Below, piece after piece: positions 33,501 to 39,474 of a stretch of 39,474 nucleotides of DNA. How positions within the stretch are numbered: the stretch's first letter is position 1; each line of letters starts with the position of its first letter. The stretch lies in the NCBI GenBank assembly GCA_027490225.1, contig JAIXYK010000014.1:1-39474 (forward strand), given 5' to 3'. This DNA comes from Bacteroidota bacterium. GTDB lineage: Bacteria > Bacteroidota > Bacteroidia > M30B66. The notes below the pieces were generated by a model. That model was not told where the DNA came from. It was given only the letters and a program-made list of their open reading frames with translations, and did no database searches. The translations under genes and the position numbers were made by a program.

Positions 33501-33745
33501 TGAATAATACAGACATGCATGTATTGGTTTATCCAAATCCAACCAATGCAACTTTGAAACTGATAGAATATGCGAATCAAACTGTATCGGTTACACTGAC
33601 CGATTTGAGTGGAAAAGTTGTTGCAAGGCAAATGTGTGTGAATGGAGAATTGGATTTAAGTTCTTTTCGTTCGGCAGTTTACTTTGGAGTGATAAAAGGA
33701 GAAAACGGACAAGCAACCCGACGATTTAAAGTGGTGAAGATTTAA
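30542..33745 (+). CDS. T9SS-secreted beta-propeller protein with DUF7619-type repeat domain
   Basis: A 1067-residue exported protein. The signal peptide ends near VKA|Q (about residue 24). Residues about 25-640 hold repeated DNGxxW-type blades (SSDYGQTW, SEDNGLSF, SYDNGLTY, SDDFGETW, SADYGETW) as in sialidase/VPS10-like propellers. An SdrD-B-like segment (YYDNNGNGNYDNGEPGVPEI) follows at about 645-700, then DUF11-like and DUF7619-type sandwiches (SYDPNDKACSRGEI, YLIRFQNTGTYYAENVVIKD, NTAYIYFDFNAPIITN) at about 730-985. It ends with a T9SS type A sorting domain (VYPNPTNATLKL, VTLTDLSGKVVARQ). The protein should be displayed or released at the cell surface. The ligand is unknown; no hydrolase residues are evident. 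Confidence 0.9.
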   Translation: MHSILRFSIFSMCLMFLNILSVKAQWEQITSFQGGNPTVSITESANKLIGIGQKGLYLADKTTRIWQEVPLFNQITMYSVAAKNDTLFVVHQGFDIFARLYLSASYDEGNTWETPWFLANGWGASPKVAFVNQQIIVAGYMDNLDCLRKSSDYGQTWITEVYPPGFEVIPKVLDVNETHILYHVANSIDTSDVYSYDVASGSWHAIPNTSETYNEPGAQIFNNRIYAKAETSSSFTIYSTALDGSDVQMLYSDTNVYGNYGFFESNGQMVLIFDDPLTPFGAVDFYISTDTAQTFTYQNTFTIPYTMDIFLGIWPLESGELIVGGERLHILPSDYQSYEEITDGFIVKNVVCVTSVNNTLYASANVTAFGKSEDNGLSFEDISAENKYPMGGILHQGDTIFYESGDNQTYYRFYRSYDNGLTYESFPFGGPDLSYSLSNQKSAFLNNKIYTIFGESIDIPVLLMSDDFGETWSTIQCPTVWPGILHVANGSLYLYAEDLYRFNEQNNTWTNLNSPLENSLITSNYDRKLRTIGNNLWMVNNENESVILLSDGVTWINTGIPLYDVAQVGNIVYGLSDTMMYASADYGETWQSTGVPVPPGMNTKMVNHLSELFVYGGYNTSIWKIAAPQFVSGLVYYDNNGNGNYDNGEPGVPEILIHSENSETYAMSGPTGSFILSYSGEEDQITVEVNNVNYMADPSSITVNGIEEIFIGIKIIGTVSDLTTDAVLNTPFRPGFSTGVSLMVRNLGNVEQGGELTFTLPENVSFTTASVAPTSQTANVLSWTIGELATFEMQHIQVELLTNVSAVLGDTATFVVNINSTVTDDNLANNSVTNESIIVGSYDPNDKACSRGEILTPTQLSISNEFEYLIRFQNTGTYYAENVVIKDTISSYFDLATLRIIGASDTMHVTFDDGQLVNFNFPNIFLLDSTTNEPLSHGFVKYAIRLKPGLELGSVIQNTAYIYFDFNAPIITNTAETVFDLPSGLDLNNTDMHVLVYPNPTNATLKLIEYANQTVSVTLTDLSGKVVARQMCVNGELDLSSFRSAVYFGVIKGENGQATRRFKVVKI

Positions 33746-33764
33746 AAGAAATTTAAAGCAGTAG

Positions 33765-33814
33765 AAAAGCTGGGCATGATTTGTTTCGCAATGAACAAAT
33801 GATATTCAGCTTTT
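33765..33814 (+). terminator. candidate intrinsic terminator after the T9SS propeller gene
   Basis: Outer stem AAAAGCTG/CAGCTTTT (33765-33772 with 33807-33814), inner stem ATTTGTT/AACAAAT (33779-33785 with 33794-33800), followed by a T-rich run TTTTTGTTTT. It lies 20-70 bases past the stop codon. The internal bulges make it less certain than a plain hairpin. Confidence 0.55.
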
Positions 33815-33841
33815 TGTTTTGGAGAAATTAACGGAACACAA

Positions 33842-33882
33842 TTTTAAAAAGCGAGCGGCGATAGCCCGAAAGGCGCTCAAAA
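33842..33882 (+). repeat. 3' half-copy of the GC-rich structured element
   Basis: The phrase TTTAAAAAGCGAG, GCGATAGCCCGAAAGGCGC repeats the 3' half of the 30305-30412 element with few changes. No matching 5' half is visible before it. The two copies lie on either side of the T9SS propeller gene in the same orientation. Confidence 0.65.
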
Positions 33883-33896
33883 TTTTCAATTTATAT

Positions 33897-33928
33897 ATTC
33901 GCAATGATTTTAATATATATTTGCGAAT
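33897..33928. promoter_or_regulatory. inverted repeat overlapping the amt promoter
   Basis: ATTCGCAA (33897-33904) and TTGCGAAT (33921-33928) are perfect 8-bp arms with a 16-base spacer. The right arm overlaps the TATATTTG -7 box (33916-33923). Arm centres are about 24 bases apart, close to two helical turns, as for a dimeric regulator. Candidate operator only. Confidence 0.4.
33916..33923 (+). promoter_or_regulatory. TAnnTTTG -7 box for amt
   Basis: TATATTTG, 32 nt before the ATG. No TTG at -33; the region at that distance is part of the inverted repeat, which would fit an activator-dependent promoter. Confidence 0.45.
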
Positions 33929-33955
33929 TGATTCACTTAAATAGACTATTGCTGC

Positions 33956-35287
33956 ATGTTTGATAAAAAATGGCTCATTCCTTTGCTAATTGTAATCGTA
34001 ATAAGTATTGTTGCTTTATTTGCTCCAAGTGTTTCGGTGGTGCAAGAAAGTGCGGCATTTAATCCAGCAGATGTGGCTTGGATGCTCACCGCCACAGGTT
34101 TGGTATTGCTTATGACTCCTGGACTTTCGTTCTTTTATGGTGGAATGGTTTCCAGGAAAAATGTGATATCGACGATGTTACAAAGTTTTATCTCGATGGG
34201 TGTGATTTCTTTACTTTGGGTGGTGGTTGGTTTTAGTCTGGCATTTGGAGAAAGTTTAGGTGCCGAAAAGTATGGCATTATTGGAAATCCACTGACGTTT
34301 GCATTTTTTAAGGATGTAAGCACACAAACGCATCCCGCATTGTCGCCAACTGTGCCATTTGTGTTATTTGCTTTGTTTCAATTGAAGTTTGCCATTATTA
34401 CTCCTGCTTTGATTACTGGTTCATTTGCAGAACGTGTGCGTTTCAGTAGTTACTTGCTGTTTATGGTGCTTTTTTGCCTGCTTATTTATTGTCCTTTGGC
34501 GCATTGGACCTGGCACCCAAATGGATTTTTAAGAAACTGGGGCGTATTAGATTTTGCAGGAGGAACAGTAGTGCACATGGCTGCAGGTTTTGCTGCATTA
34601 GCCGGAGCCATGGTTTTAGGAAGAAGGGAGCAACACATTAATAAACAAGCGCATGCGCCTGCAAATATTCCATTTGTAATGCTGGGCACAGGCATGCTTT
34701 GGTTTGGCTGGTTCGGATTTAATGCTGGTTCGGCATTTGGTGCGAATGATATTGCTGCGCAGGCATTTTTAACAACGAATACCGCATCTGCGGCGGCAAT
34801 GATTACTTGGATTTTCTTTGATGGATTTGTAGGCCGCAAACCATCAGCCTTGGGCGCTTGCATTGGTGCCGTGGTTGGCTTAGTAGCTATAACTCCAGGG
34901 GCAGGTTTTGTTTCTGTAGGCTCGAGTATTTTTATTGGAACGGTAGCAGCACTTTGCTCTAATTTGGCGGTGCATTTTAAATCGAAATCCAACTTAGATG
35001 ATACGCTAGATGTGTTTCCTTGCCATGGCGTTGGAGGAATTGTAGGAATGTTGCTAACAGGTGTGTTGGCCTCTAAAACAATAAATCCGGCTGGTGCAGA
35101 TGGACTGTTATTTGGAGGAACCTCACTGTTCAATTATCATTTGTTGACCTTATTGATTGTTGGTGTTTTTACTTTTGGTGGAAGTTGGCTCTTGTACAAA
35201 TTAGTGGACGCAGTTTTACCTATGCGTGTAACTGCAGAACAAGAACAAATGGGCCTTGATTTAAGCCAGCATGGTGAGAAGCTTTAG
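33956..35287 (+). CDS. amt: ammonium transporter (Amt family)
   Basis: A 443-residue membrane protein with about 11-12 hydrophobic segments. Family marks are SFFYGGMVSRKNVIS (first helices), ITGSFAERVRF, the pore-region LAHWTWHPNGFL and FPCHGVGGIVGMLLTGV; the histidines in the last two correspond to the twin-histidine pore. WFGWFGFNAGSA is also characteristic. It moves ammonium/ammonia across the inner membrane. A PII (GlnK) gene usually neighbours amt, but none is adjacent here. The stop codon overlaps the converging CotH-family gene by 4 nt. Confidence 0.95.
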   Translation: MFDKKWLIPLLIVIVISIVALFAPSVSVVQESAAFNPADVAWMLTATGLVLLMTPGLSFFYGGMVSRKNVISTMLQSFISMGVISLLWVVVGFSLAFGESLGAEKYGIIGNPLTFAFFKDVSTQTHPALSPTVPFVLFALFQLKFAIITPALITGSFAERVRFSSYLLFMVLFCLLIYCPLAHWTWHPNGFLRNWGVLDFAGGTVVHMAAGFAALAGAMVLGRREQHINKQAHAPANIPFVMLGTGMLWFGWFGFNAGSAFGANDIAAQAFLTTNTASAAAMITWIFFDGFVGRKPSALGACIGAVVGLVAITPGAGFVSVGSSIFIGTVAALCSNLAVHFKSKSNLDDTLDVFPCHGVGGIVGMLLTGVLASKTINPAGADGLLFGGTSLFNYHLLTLLIVGVFTFGGSWLLYKLVDAVLPMRVTAEQEQMGLDLSQHGEKL

Positions 35288-37533
35288 AGTTTTATGATTC
35301 TAAAAACTTTTCCATCTATATCTACAAAATAAACAGCATTAGCTAATTGAGAAAGGTCAATAGCGCTGCAGTTAACTTTGGTTTCAATCACTTTTCCTGT
35401 TATATCCATCACCTTTACCAATTCAACATTTTGCTTAAAATTTAGTAACGCATTGGTGGGATTAGGAAAAGGCAACCATTTTTGCATTGCAACATCTTCA
35501 AAACCAGTTTCCTGATTACTTGCATTGGGTGTTGATGCTGCAAAATAAATCCATGATGTGCTACCATCCTGTATTCTTCCATAAGAAACATCAGCATTCA
35601 TAGCAGGTAAATCTATGTAATTCACCATTTTGAAACCTCTAGTAACAGCTTTAATTAACCAAAGAGCTTCTCCATTGGCACTGATGTTAAAGTTGCAATG
35701 ATTGCGACCAAATTCCTCATCGCTATCGGCCCAAAAAAGCTTAAAACCATCAGGAGAAATGTTTACTGAAGGTAATGGAAACTTAAATGGTTCATCTGCA
35801 TCGTCGGTTAAGTAATAGCCTGATAACGATTGAGAAACAGTATTGGAATTATACAGTTCGAGCCAATCACCAAATCCTCCATTTTCATCGGCTATGGTAG
35901 TTTGGTTGCTGCTCATGGCTTCGTTTATAACTATTCCATCGGGATAAAAAGCCAAGTTAGCTGCCAATGGCTCACATGGCCAGTTGTAGGTAACATTGTT
36001 AGTGATTGAGAAAAACCGAAATTGAAATTCTGTGCCTGTAAGCGCGCTGTTAACAGGTGCGGAATAGATATCATCACCAAAAACTACATCGGGTGAAGCT
36101 CCATTGTCTTGCAAGGCACTTCCTAATTGCCAGTTTGTGCCATCGACGCTGTACTCCCAGCCCAGTGAATCGGCCGTACAATCTTTGCAATAAGCACGAA
36201 TTACAGGATTTGTATCTAATATTCCATCAATCCAACCAGCTATTTTGCTTGCAGGTTGTGAAGCCTCATCGGCCTGCGCAATAGCTGAAGCGTTACGCGC
36301 TGTAATATAGGGAATTATGGCATCTTCTATTTGATTTCCCCAGGCAATAGTCCCTGAATTTTGAAAATCCTGTAGGGTAAATCCGTAATCGTAAGTTCGG
36401 TAAACATCATCTGTGGCTGCAGGTGTTATTAAAGTAAGCAGTTGGTTTACCCTTGTTGCAATTGTGTTTTCTTGCAGAGTGCTCGTTGCATATTGCTTAA
36501 TGTAGTAACTGAATCGTACTTTGTATTCTGGCACTGACAACAATCTAGTATATAGCGGTCGTGGCTCTCCATCGAACGACCAATTGTAAATTTCTCTTGA
36601 AGTCCATGTTTGGTTTACCCAATCAACGCCCCAGGTATTATCAACATCGTAAGGTATGTATTCAAAAAGTCCGGTAAGTTGATTGTGGTATAGATAATAG
36701 TTATTTTGATTGTAGGCGTAGTTGTCCCAATTGCCCATTAATATATCTAAGGCCAGATATTTTAAATAATTGTCTACATTAAAAATCTGTTCTAATGCGC
36801 AAGGCAAAGCAGCAATGTCAGTTTGGTTTAATACTTTTATAAAATTGGCCAAATCGCTGTAATCGTCTACATAATTATTAGTTTTTAATTCGTATGCGCG
36901 TCTTCCTCCTGCATCAAACTTATAACTATCTGGATTATTACTTAAGAATTTTAAGCTTGCCGGATATAAGCATTTGTATAGATTTCCAGTTCCAGTACCA
37001 TCAAAATATGCTGCGGCAAAAATTTCATCAATATGTTCAATATTGCTGTACAATCCGCGGTATTCATCATTTATATACAATTTCACAAACGAAGAGCGGC
37101 TTCCCGCTAAGTCATTGTTATTAAATGTTTCCCAAGAAAGCTTTGCACGAATCATAGAGGGGTCGTTATGGCTTCCGTTGAGATTCATTTTCTCAAGCCC
37201 TTGAAAAATACCGTTGTTGGTGAAAGTATTGAAAGATATTTTGAATGATTTCTTCTGGGCATATAAACTTGTATTTCCGCGCATTCTAAAACCAACAATA
37301 GGAATGGTTTGATTGAATACAGAACTTTGATATTGAAACTGCGCCTGGTATTCTTTTTCTTCGTTGAATGCACCTAAAGATAGCAGTTGTTCTAAGGTAT
37401 CAGGATTTATAATAATGCGTACCGTTGCTACTTCATTTTGCAAGAATGCAGCATTGTTAGCAGGAAAAGTATGTTGGGAAAATGAAAGACTTTGGTAAAA
37501 AACGAAAGCGATTAAAAACAGGTTTTTAAGCAT
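35284..37533 (-). CDS. CotH kinase-fold protein with lamin-tail domain and T9SS sorting signal
   Basis: A 749-residue exported protein. Signal peptide to about residue 20 (SFS|Q). The CotH kinase-like domain (about 25-400) shows KKSFKISFN, MNLNGSHNDPSMIRAKLSWE, LYINDEYRGLYSNIEHID and the YIPYDVDNTWG motif with the acidic metal/catalytic pair. A lamin-tail (LTD) domain follows at about 535-640 (VINEAMSSNQTTIADENGGF, GDWLELYNSN), then a T9SS type A sorting domain (FPNPTNALLNFKQN, VMDITGKVIETK, LANAVYFVDIDGK). CotH-family proteins can phosphorylate proteins at the cell surface; activity here is untested. The Met at 37533 is preferred over a TTG 6 nt upstream, 3 nt after a -7 box. Confidence 0.92.
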   Translation of the reverse strand: MLKNLFLIAFVFYQSLSFSQHTFPANNAAFLQNEVATVRIIINPDTLEQLLSLGAFNEEKEYQAQFQYQSSVFNQTIPIVGFRMRGNTSLYAQKKSFKISFNTFTNNGIFQGLEKMNLNGSHNDPSMIRAKLSWETFNNNDLAGSRSSFVKLYINDEYRGLYSNIEHIDEIFAAAYFDGTGTGNLYKCLYPASLKFLSNNPDSYKFDAGGRRAYELKTNNYVDDYSDLANFIKVLNQTDIAALPCALEQIFNVDNYLKYLALDILMGNWDNYAYNQNNYYLYHNQLTGLFEYIPYDVDNTWGVDWVNQTWTSREIYNWSFDGEPRPLYTRLLSVPEYKVRFSYYIKQYATSTLQENTIATRVNQLLTLITPAATDDVYRTYDYGFTLQDFQNSGTIAWGNQIEDAIIPYITARNASAIAQADEASQPASKIAGWIDGILDTNPVIRAYCKDCTADSLGWEYSVDGTNWQLGSALQDNGASPDVVFGDDIYSAPVNSALTGTEFQFRFFSITNNVTYNWPCEPLAANLAFYPDGIVINEAMSSNQTTIADENGGFGDWLELYNSNTVSQSLSGYYLTDDADEPFKFPLPSVNISPDGFKLFWADSDEEFGRNHCNFNISANGEALWLIKAVTRGFKMVNYIDLPAMNADVSYGRIQDGSTSWIYFAASTPNASNQETGFEDVAMQKWLPFPNPTNALLNFKQNVELVKVMDITGKVIETKVNCSAIDLSQLANAVYFVDIDGKVFRIIKL

Positions 37534-37536
37534 ATT

Positions 37537-37544
37537 CAAAGGTA
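37537..37544 (-). promoter_or_regulatory. TAnnTTTG -7 box abutting the CotH-family gene start
   Basis: On the minus strand TACCTTTG ends 3 nt before the ATG at 37533, predicting a leaderless transcript. No -33 TTG was found. Confidence 0.4.
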
Positions 37545-37570
37545 GGAATATATTTCTATTGGCAGTTAAA

Positions 37571-37711
37571 TTAAATTTTATCCAAATTTCTAATTCTTTC
37601 TTTTAGCAGCCATTTGGCTTTCATTATATTTTTTAAACTATAAAGCTCTTCATTTTTTGGGGCTTCCCACAGCGGTCCTATGGCAATTAAAAATAGTTCA
37701 ACATTTTGCAC
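37571..37711 (-). pseudogene. possible small ORF or 3' remnant of a lost gene
   Basis: A 46-codon frame from a GTG, containing AIGPLWEAPKNEELYSLKNI and KAKWLLKERIRNLDKI, reads like genuine protein (amphipathic, Lys/Glu-rich), not like repeat translation. Upstream of it the frame runs into the GC-rich hairpin block at 37711-37785, where it looks artificial. It may be the 3' end of a gene destroyed by insertion of that block. No family was recognised. Confidence 0.3.
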
Positions 37712-37785
37712 ACCGCTGCGGTCAGGCCTTCGCCCATACTGCCCTCCTGCTGTCGGGCGGTATTTGGCTCAGTCCTTAAGCCGGG
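37711..37785. repeat. GC-rich hairpin-forming block
   Basis: A GC-rich island in an AT-rich gap. It contains ACCGCTGCGGT, and ACTGCCC paired with GGGCGGT across CTCCTGCTGT, then a CCGGGC end. It looks like a dispersed intergenic repeat. The whole 581-base gap between the CotH-family and helicase genes consists of this block, the possible ORF remnant, a TTGTCAATGC element and low-complexity repeats. Confidence 0.5.
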
Positions 37786-37825
37786 CATTTGTTTAATGAA
37801 TAATGTATCGCTAAGAATGAATAAA

Positions 37826-37856
37826 TTGTCAATGCTTAAAAACGTTAGCTGTTTTA
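37826..37856 (+). repeat. second copy of the TTGTCAATGC element
   Basis: TTGTCAATGCTTAAAAACGT and the following AGCTGTTTT align with 19209-19239 with one gap and a few changes. As at 19 kb, it lies beside an AAGT/ACTTT low-complexity tract, so the two are probably parts of one dispersed repeat family. Confidence 0.6.
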
Positions 37857-37871
37857 AACTTTTATAATTTC

Positions 37872-38011
37872 ACTTTTATAATGTCACCACTTCGTGGTTT
37901 TCTTTTCGTTGTTTATACTTATAATGCTTCTCAAATTTCCCCTTTCAACTTTATACTTTCCACTTTTAACTTTTATAATGTCACCACTTCGTGGTTTTCT
38001 TTTCGTTGTTT
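37872..38011 (+). repeat. pair of perfect 43-bp direct repeats with internal hairpin
   Basis: Copies at 37872-37914 and 37969-38011 are identical by eye. Each contains ACCACTTCGTGGT, a 5-bp stem with a 3-nt loop, and ends TCTTTTCGTTGTTT. They are 97 bases apart start to start and lie in a pyrimidine-rich tract. Similar ACCACGAAGTGGT words are common in Bacteroidetes intergenic DNA as far as I recall. Confidence 0.85.
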
Positions 38012-38114
38012 CGCCTTTCCCTTTTCAAACTTTACACTTTACACTTTGTACTTTACACTTTGTACTTTATACTTTTAACTTTCCACTTTGTACTTTCTAC
38101 TTTATACTTTCTAC
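38012..38114. repeat. ACTTT low-complexity tract after the helicase gene
   Basis: About 100 bases of repeated TTTACACTTTGTACT, CTTTATACTTTTAACTTT and CTTTCTACT words reaching the helicase stop codon. On the coding strand it is purine-rich, like the tracts downstream of the EamA, paralogue 3, paralogue 4 and small T9SS genes. Confidence 0.65.
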
Positions 38115-39434
38115 TCAATTACTCTTCCTTCTCGGCTTTCCATATTTTTCCCGCATTTGTTGTCCACGGGTTTTGCGCACATTTACTTTTTGGTTTTTTT
38201 CGCTTTTTTCGTGAAATGCTGGACCAGATTCGTGTTTCTTAATTTTCACTTTGCTGGTTGGCATATTGATGTGCGGCAACTCGGCGGGAGTTAAAACAGT
38301 TGAGATTTCAACATCTTCTGGCATTGCTTCAATTGGTATAGATTTCTGCATGAGTTCTTCGACAGAAGCAATCATATTGGCATCTTTTTCCAAAATAAAT
38401 GTAATGGCAATTCCTTTAGCATCTGCCCTACCCGTTCGGCCAATGCGGTGAATGTAATTTTCGGTTTTATCGGGAACATCGAAATTTATAACATGCGAAA
38501 CGCCAGAAATATCAATGCCTCGCGATAATAAATCGGTAGTTATTAAAATGCGGTGCTTGCCTTCCGAAAAATTTTCCAAGGCCCTGAAACGGGTGTTTTG
38601 TGCTTTATTGGAGTGAATTACACCAGCTTCACCGGGTAATTCATTCTCGAGGTGTGTATATAATCTATCGGCTAATGCGCGACTACCTGTAAACAATAAC
38701 ACTCGTTCCATTTCGGGCTGAGAAAGCAAATGGTTCAGCAAGTTTAACTTGGTGTTGATGTTGGGCACTTGGTAACCAATTTGTTGAATATTTTCTAATG
38801 GACTGCCCACAGGAGCTGCTTCAACACGAATGGGCGCTCTGAAAAAAGTATCAATAATGGCATCTACATCATCAGAAAGCGTTGCAGAAAACATCAAGGT
38901 TTGACGCTTGGGTGGCATTAAATCGAAAATGCGCTCTAATTGCGGACGAAAACCTAGGCTCAACATTTCATCTACTTCATCAATTACCAAGCGTTTGATG
39001 CTTTTCATTTTAATGGTTGTATCGAGCGCCAAATCGAGCAAACGGCCCGGCGTTGCAACAACTATATCGGCACCGCCCATTAAAGTCTCTCTTTGCGTAC
39101 GAATATTAGCACCGCCGTACACGCCAACAGCAGTAAAACTCATGTAAGTGGTTAATTTATTAATCTCTTCTTCCACTTGCACCACCAATTCGCGTGTAGG
39201 AACAATTACCAAAATTTGTGGGATTTTCTCTTTCGAAAAAGTCCATAATCGCAGGCAAGGCAATAAGTAAGCAATGGTTTTTCCTGTCCCGGTTTGGGCA
39301 ATTCCAACAACATCATTTCCTGCCATCATAGCCGAAAATGCGCGCTCCTGAATAGGTGTTGGTTGCGTAAAACCTAAATCGCTCAATGCATTGAGTAATG
39401 GTTTATTGAGGTTAAGGTCTTGGAAGGTGCTCAT
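38115..39434 (-). CDS. DEAD-box ATP-dependent RNA helicase
   Basis: A 439-residue helicase with the full motif set: Q motif FTQPTPIQ, motif I AQTGTGKT, Ia PTRELVVQ, TPGRLLDLA, motif II DEVDEML, motif III SATL, then HSNKAQNTR, motif V TTDLLSRGIDI and motif VI HRIGRTGRA. Motif II reads DEVD instead of DEAD, a known variant that keeps the metal-binding residues. The C-terminal tail (about 380-439) is Lys/Arg-rich and probably binds RNA, as in RhlE/CsdA-like enzymes that act in ribosome assembly or cold response. The Met at 39434 (MSTFQDLNLN) is preferred over a start 15 nt upstream because it gives the standard N terminus and lies just after a -7 box. Confidence 0.94.
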   Translation of the reverse strand: MSTFQDLNLNKPLLNALSDLGFTQPTPIQERAFSAMMAGNDVVGIAQTGTGKTIAYLLPCLRLWTFSKEKIPQILVIVPTRELVVQVEEEINKLTTYMSFTAVGVYGGANIRTQRETLMGGADIVVATPGRLLDLALDTTIKMKSIKRLVIDEVDEMLSLGFRPQLERIFDLMPPKRQTLMFSATLSDDVDAIIDTFFRAPIRVEAAPVGSPLENIQQIGYQVPNINTKLNLLNHLLSQPEMERVLLFTGSRALADRLYTHLENELPGEAGVIHSNKAQNTRFRALENFSEGKHRILITTDLLSRGIDISGVSHVINFDVPDKTENYIHRIGRTGRADAKGIAITFILEKDANMIASVEELMQKSIPIEAMPEDVEISTVLTPAELPHINMPTSKVKIKKHESGPAFHEKSEKNQKVNVRKTRGQQMREKYGKPRRKSN

Positions 39435-39446
39435 GTTGTAAAACGG

Positions 39447-39454
39447 CAAAGGTA
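39447..39454 (-). promoter_or_regulatory. TAnnTTTG -7 box for the helicase gene
   Basis: On the minus strand TACCTTTG lies 12 nt before the ATG at 39434. The -33 region falls at the window edge and cannot be judged. Confidence 0.45.
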
Positions 39455-39474
39455 GGGGTTATAATGAATAATGA

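Noticed and set aside
34486-35133. 215-codon minus-strand open frame
   Set aside because: It is antisense to amt and rich in Pro/Ala/Thr, as expected from the reverse of Gly/Ala-rich membrane helices.
38012-38114. Intrinsic terminators in the low-complexity tracts
   Set aside because: The tracts are nearly all purine on one strand and cannot form stems; no G/C-rich hairpin with a T run is present in them.
37881-38294. Several plus-strand frames of 65-106 codons rich in Phe, Leu and Thr
   Set aside because: They translate the pyrimidine repeat tract and part of the helicase antisense strand.
19269-39434. Insertion sequence or prophage
   Set aside because: No transposase, integrase or phage structural gene was found; repeats are intergenic and the genes are host-like.

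Overview
The window looks like chromosomal DNA from a Bacteroidota (Bacteroidetes) species, probably a free-living or environmental Flavobacteriia/Cytophagia-like organism. The signs are AT-rich coding sequence, three proteins with type IX secretion (T9SS) C-terminal sorting domains, a TonB-dependent receptor with an N-terminal carboxypeptidase-regulatory-like domain, FISUMP-domain proteins, a DUF3276/PUR-type protein, and repeated TAnnTTTG promoter boxes just upstream of start codons. No rRNA, tRNA, CRISPR array, transposase or phage gene was seen.

Left region (1-10110): the 3' end of a beta-ketoacyl synthase gene, a flavin reductase-like protein and a PUR-type protein on the plus strand. 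Then come three minus-strand genes (DoxX-like, NAD(P)H-dependent FMN reductase, DUF218/SanA-like). A plus-strand series follows: a small secreted regulatory-domain protein, a TonB-dependent receptor, a CPBP intramembrane protease, a beta-propeller lipoprotein and an M28 zinc peptidase with a PDZ domain. The last two overlap by 4 nt.

Middle region (10111-19176): a repeat-filled intergenic island, then a minus-strand fatty-acid beta-oxidation operon transcribed in the order MarR regulator, FadN-type hydratase/dehydrogenase, thiolase, acyl-CoA dehydrogenase, ending at a clear intrinsic terminator. Diverging from the MarR gene is recF, followed by a DciA-like DUF721 gene and an EamA transporter.

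Right region (19177-39474): the most unusual part. Four large tandem paralogues (705-716 aa) lie head-to-tail on the minus strand. Each is a secreted protein with a nearly constant N-terminal half and a divergent C-terminal FISUMP (lectin-like) domain. The array also holds two truncated signal-peptide stubs of the same family, a RelE/ParE-type toxin-antitoxin pair at the truncation point of one stub, and a four-helix-bundle cassette at its right edge. Low-complexity AAGTT/AAGTAT-rich tracts sit in the gaps, and two of the paralogues are bracketed by them in inverted orientation. Beyond the array are a small T9SS protein, a 1067-aa T9SS beta-propeller protein flanked on both sides by a shared structured repeat, an ammonium transporter, a CotH-kinase/lamin-tail T9SS protein, a repeat-rich gap and a DEAD-box RNA helicase.

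The best candidate for something undescribed is the FISUMP paralogue array: constant front ends, variable ends, relic stubs and bracketing repeats suggest a locus that expands and diversifies surface or secreted proteins by recombination. This is an inference from sequence layout; function is unknown.
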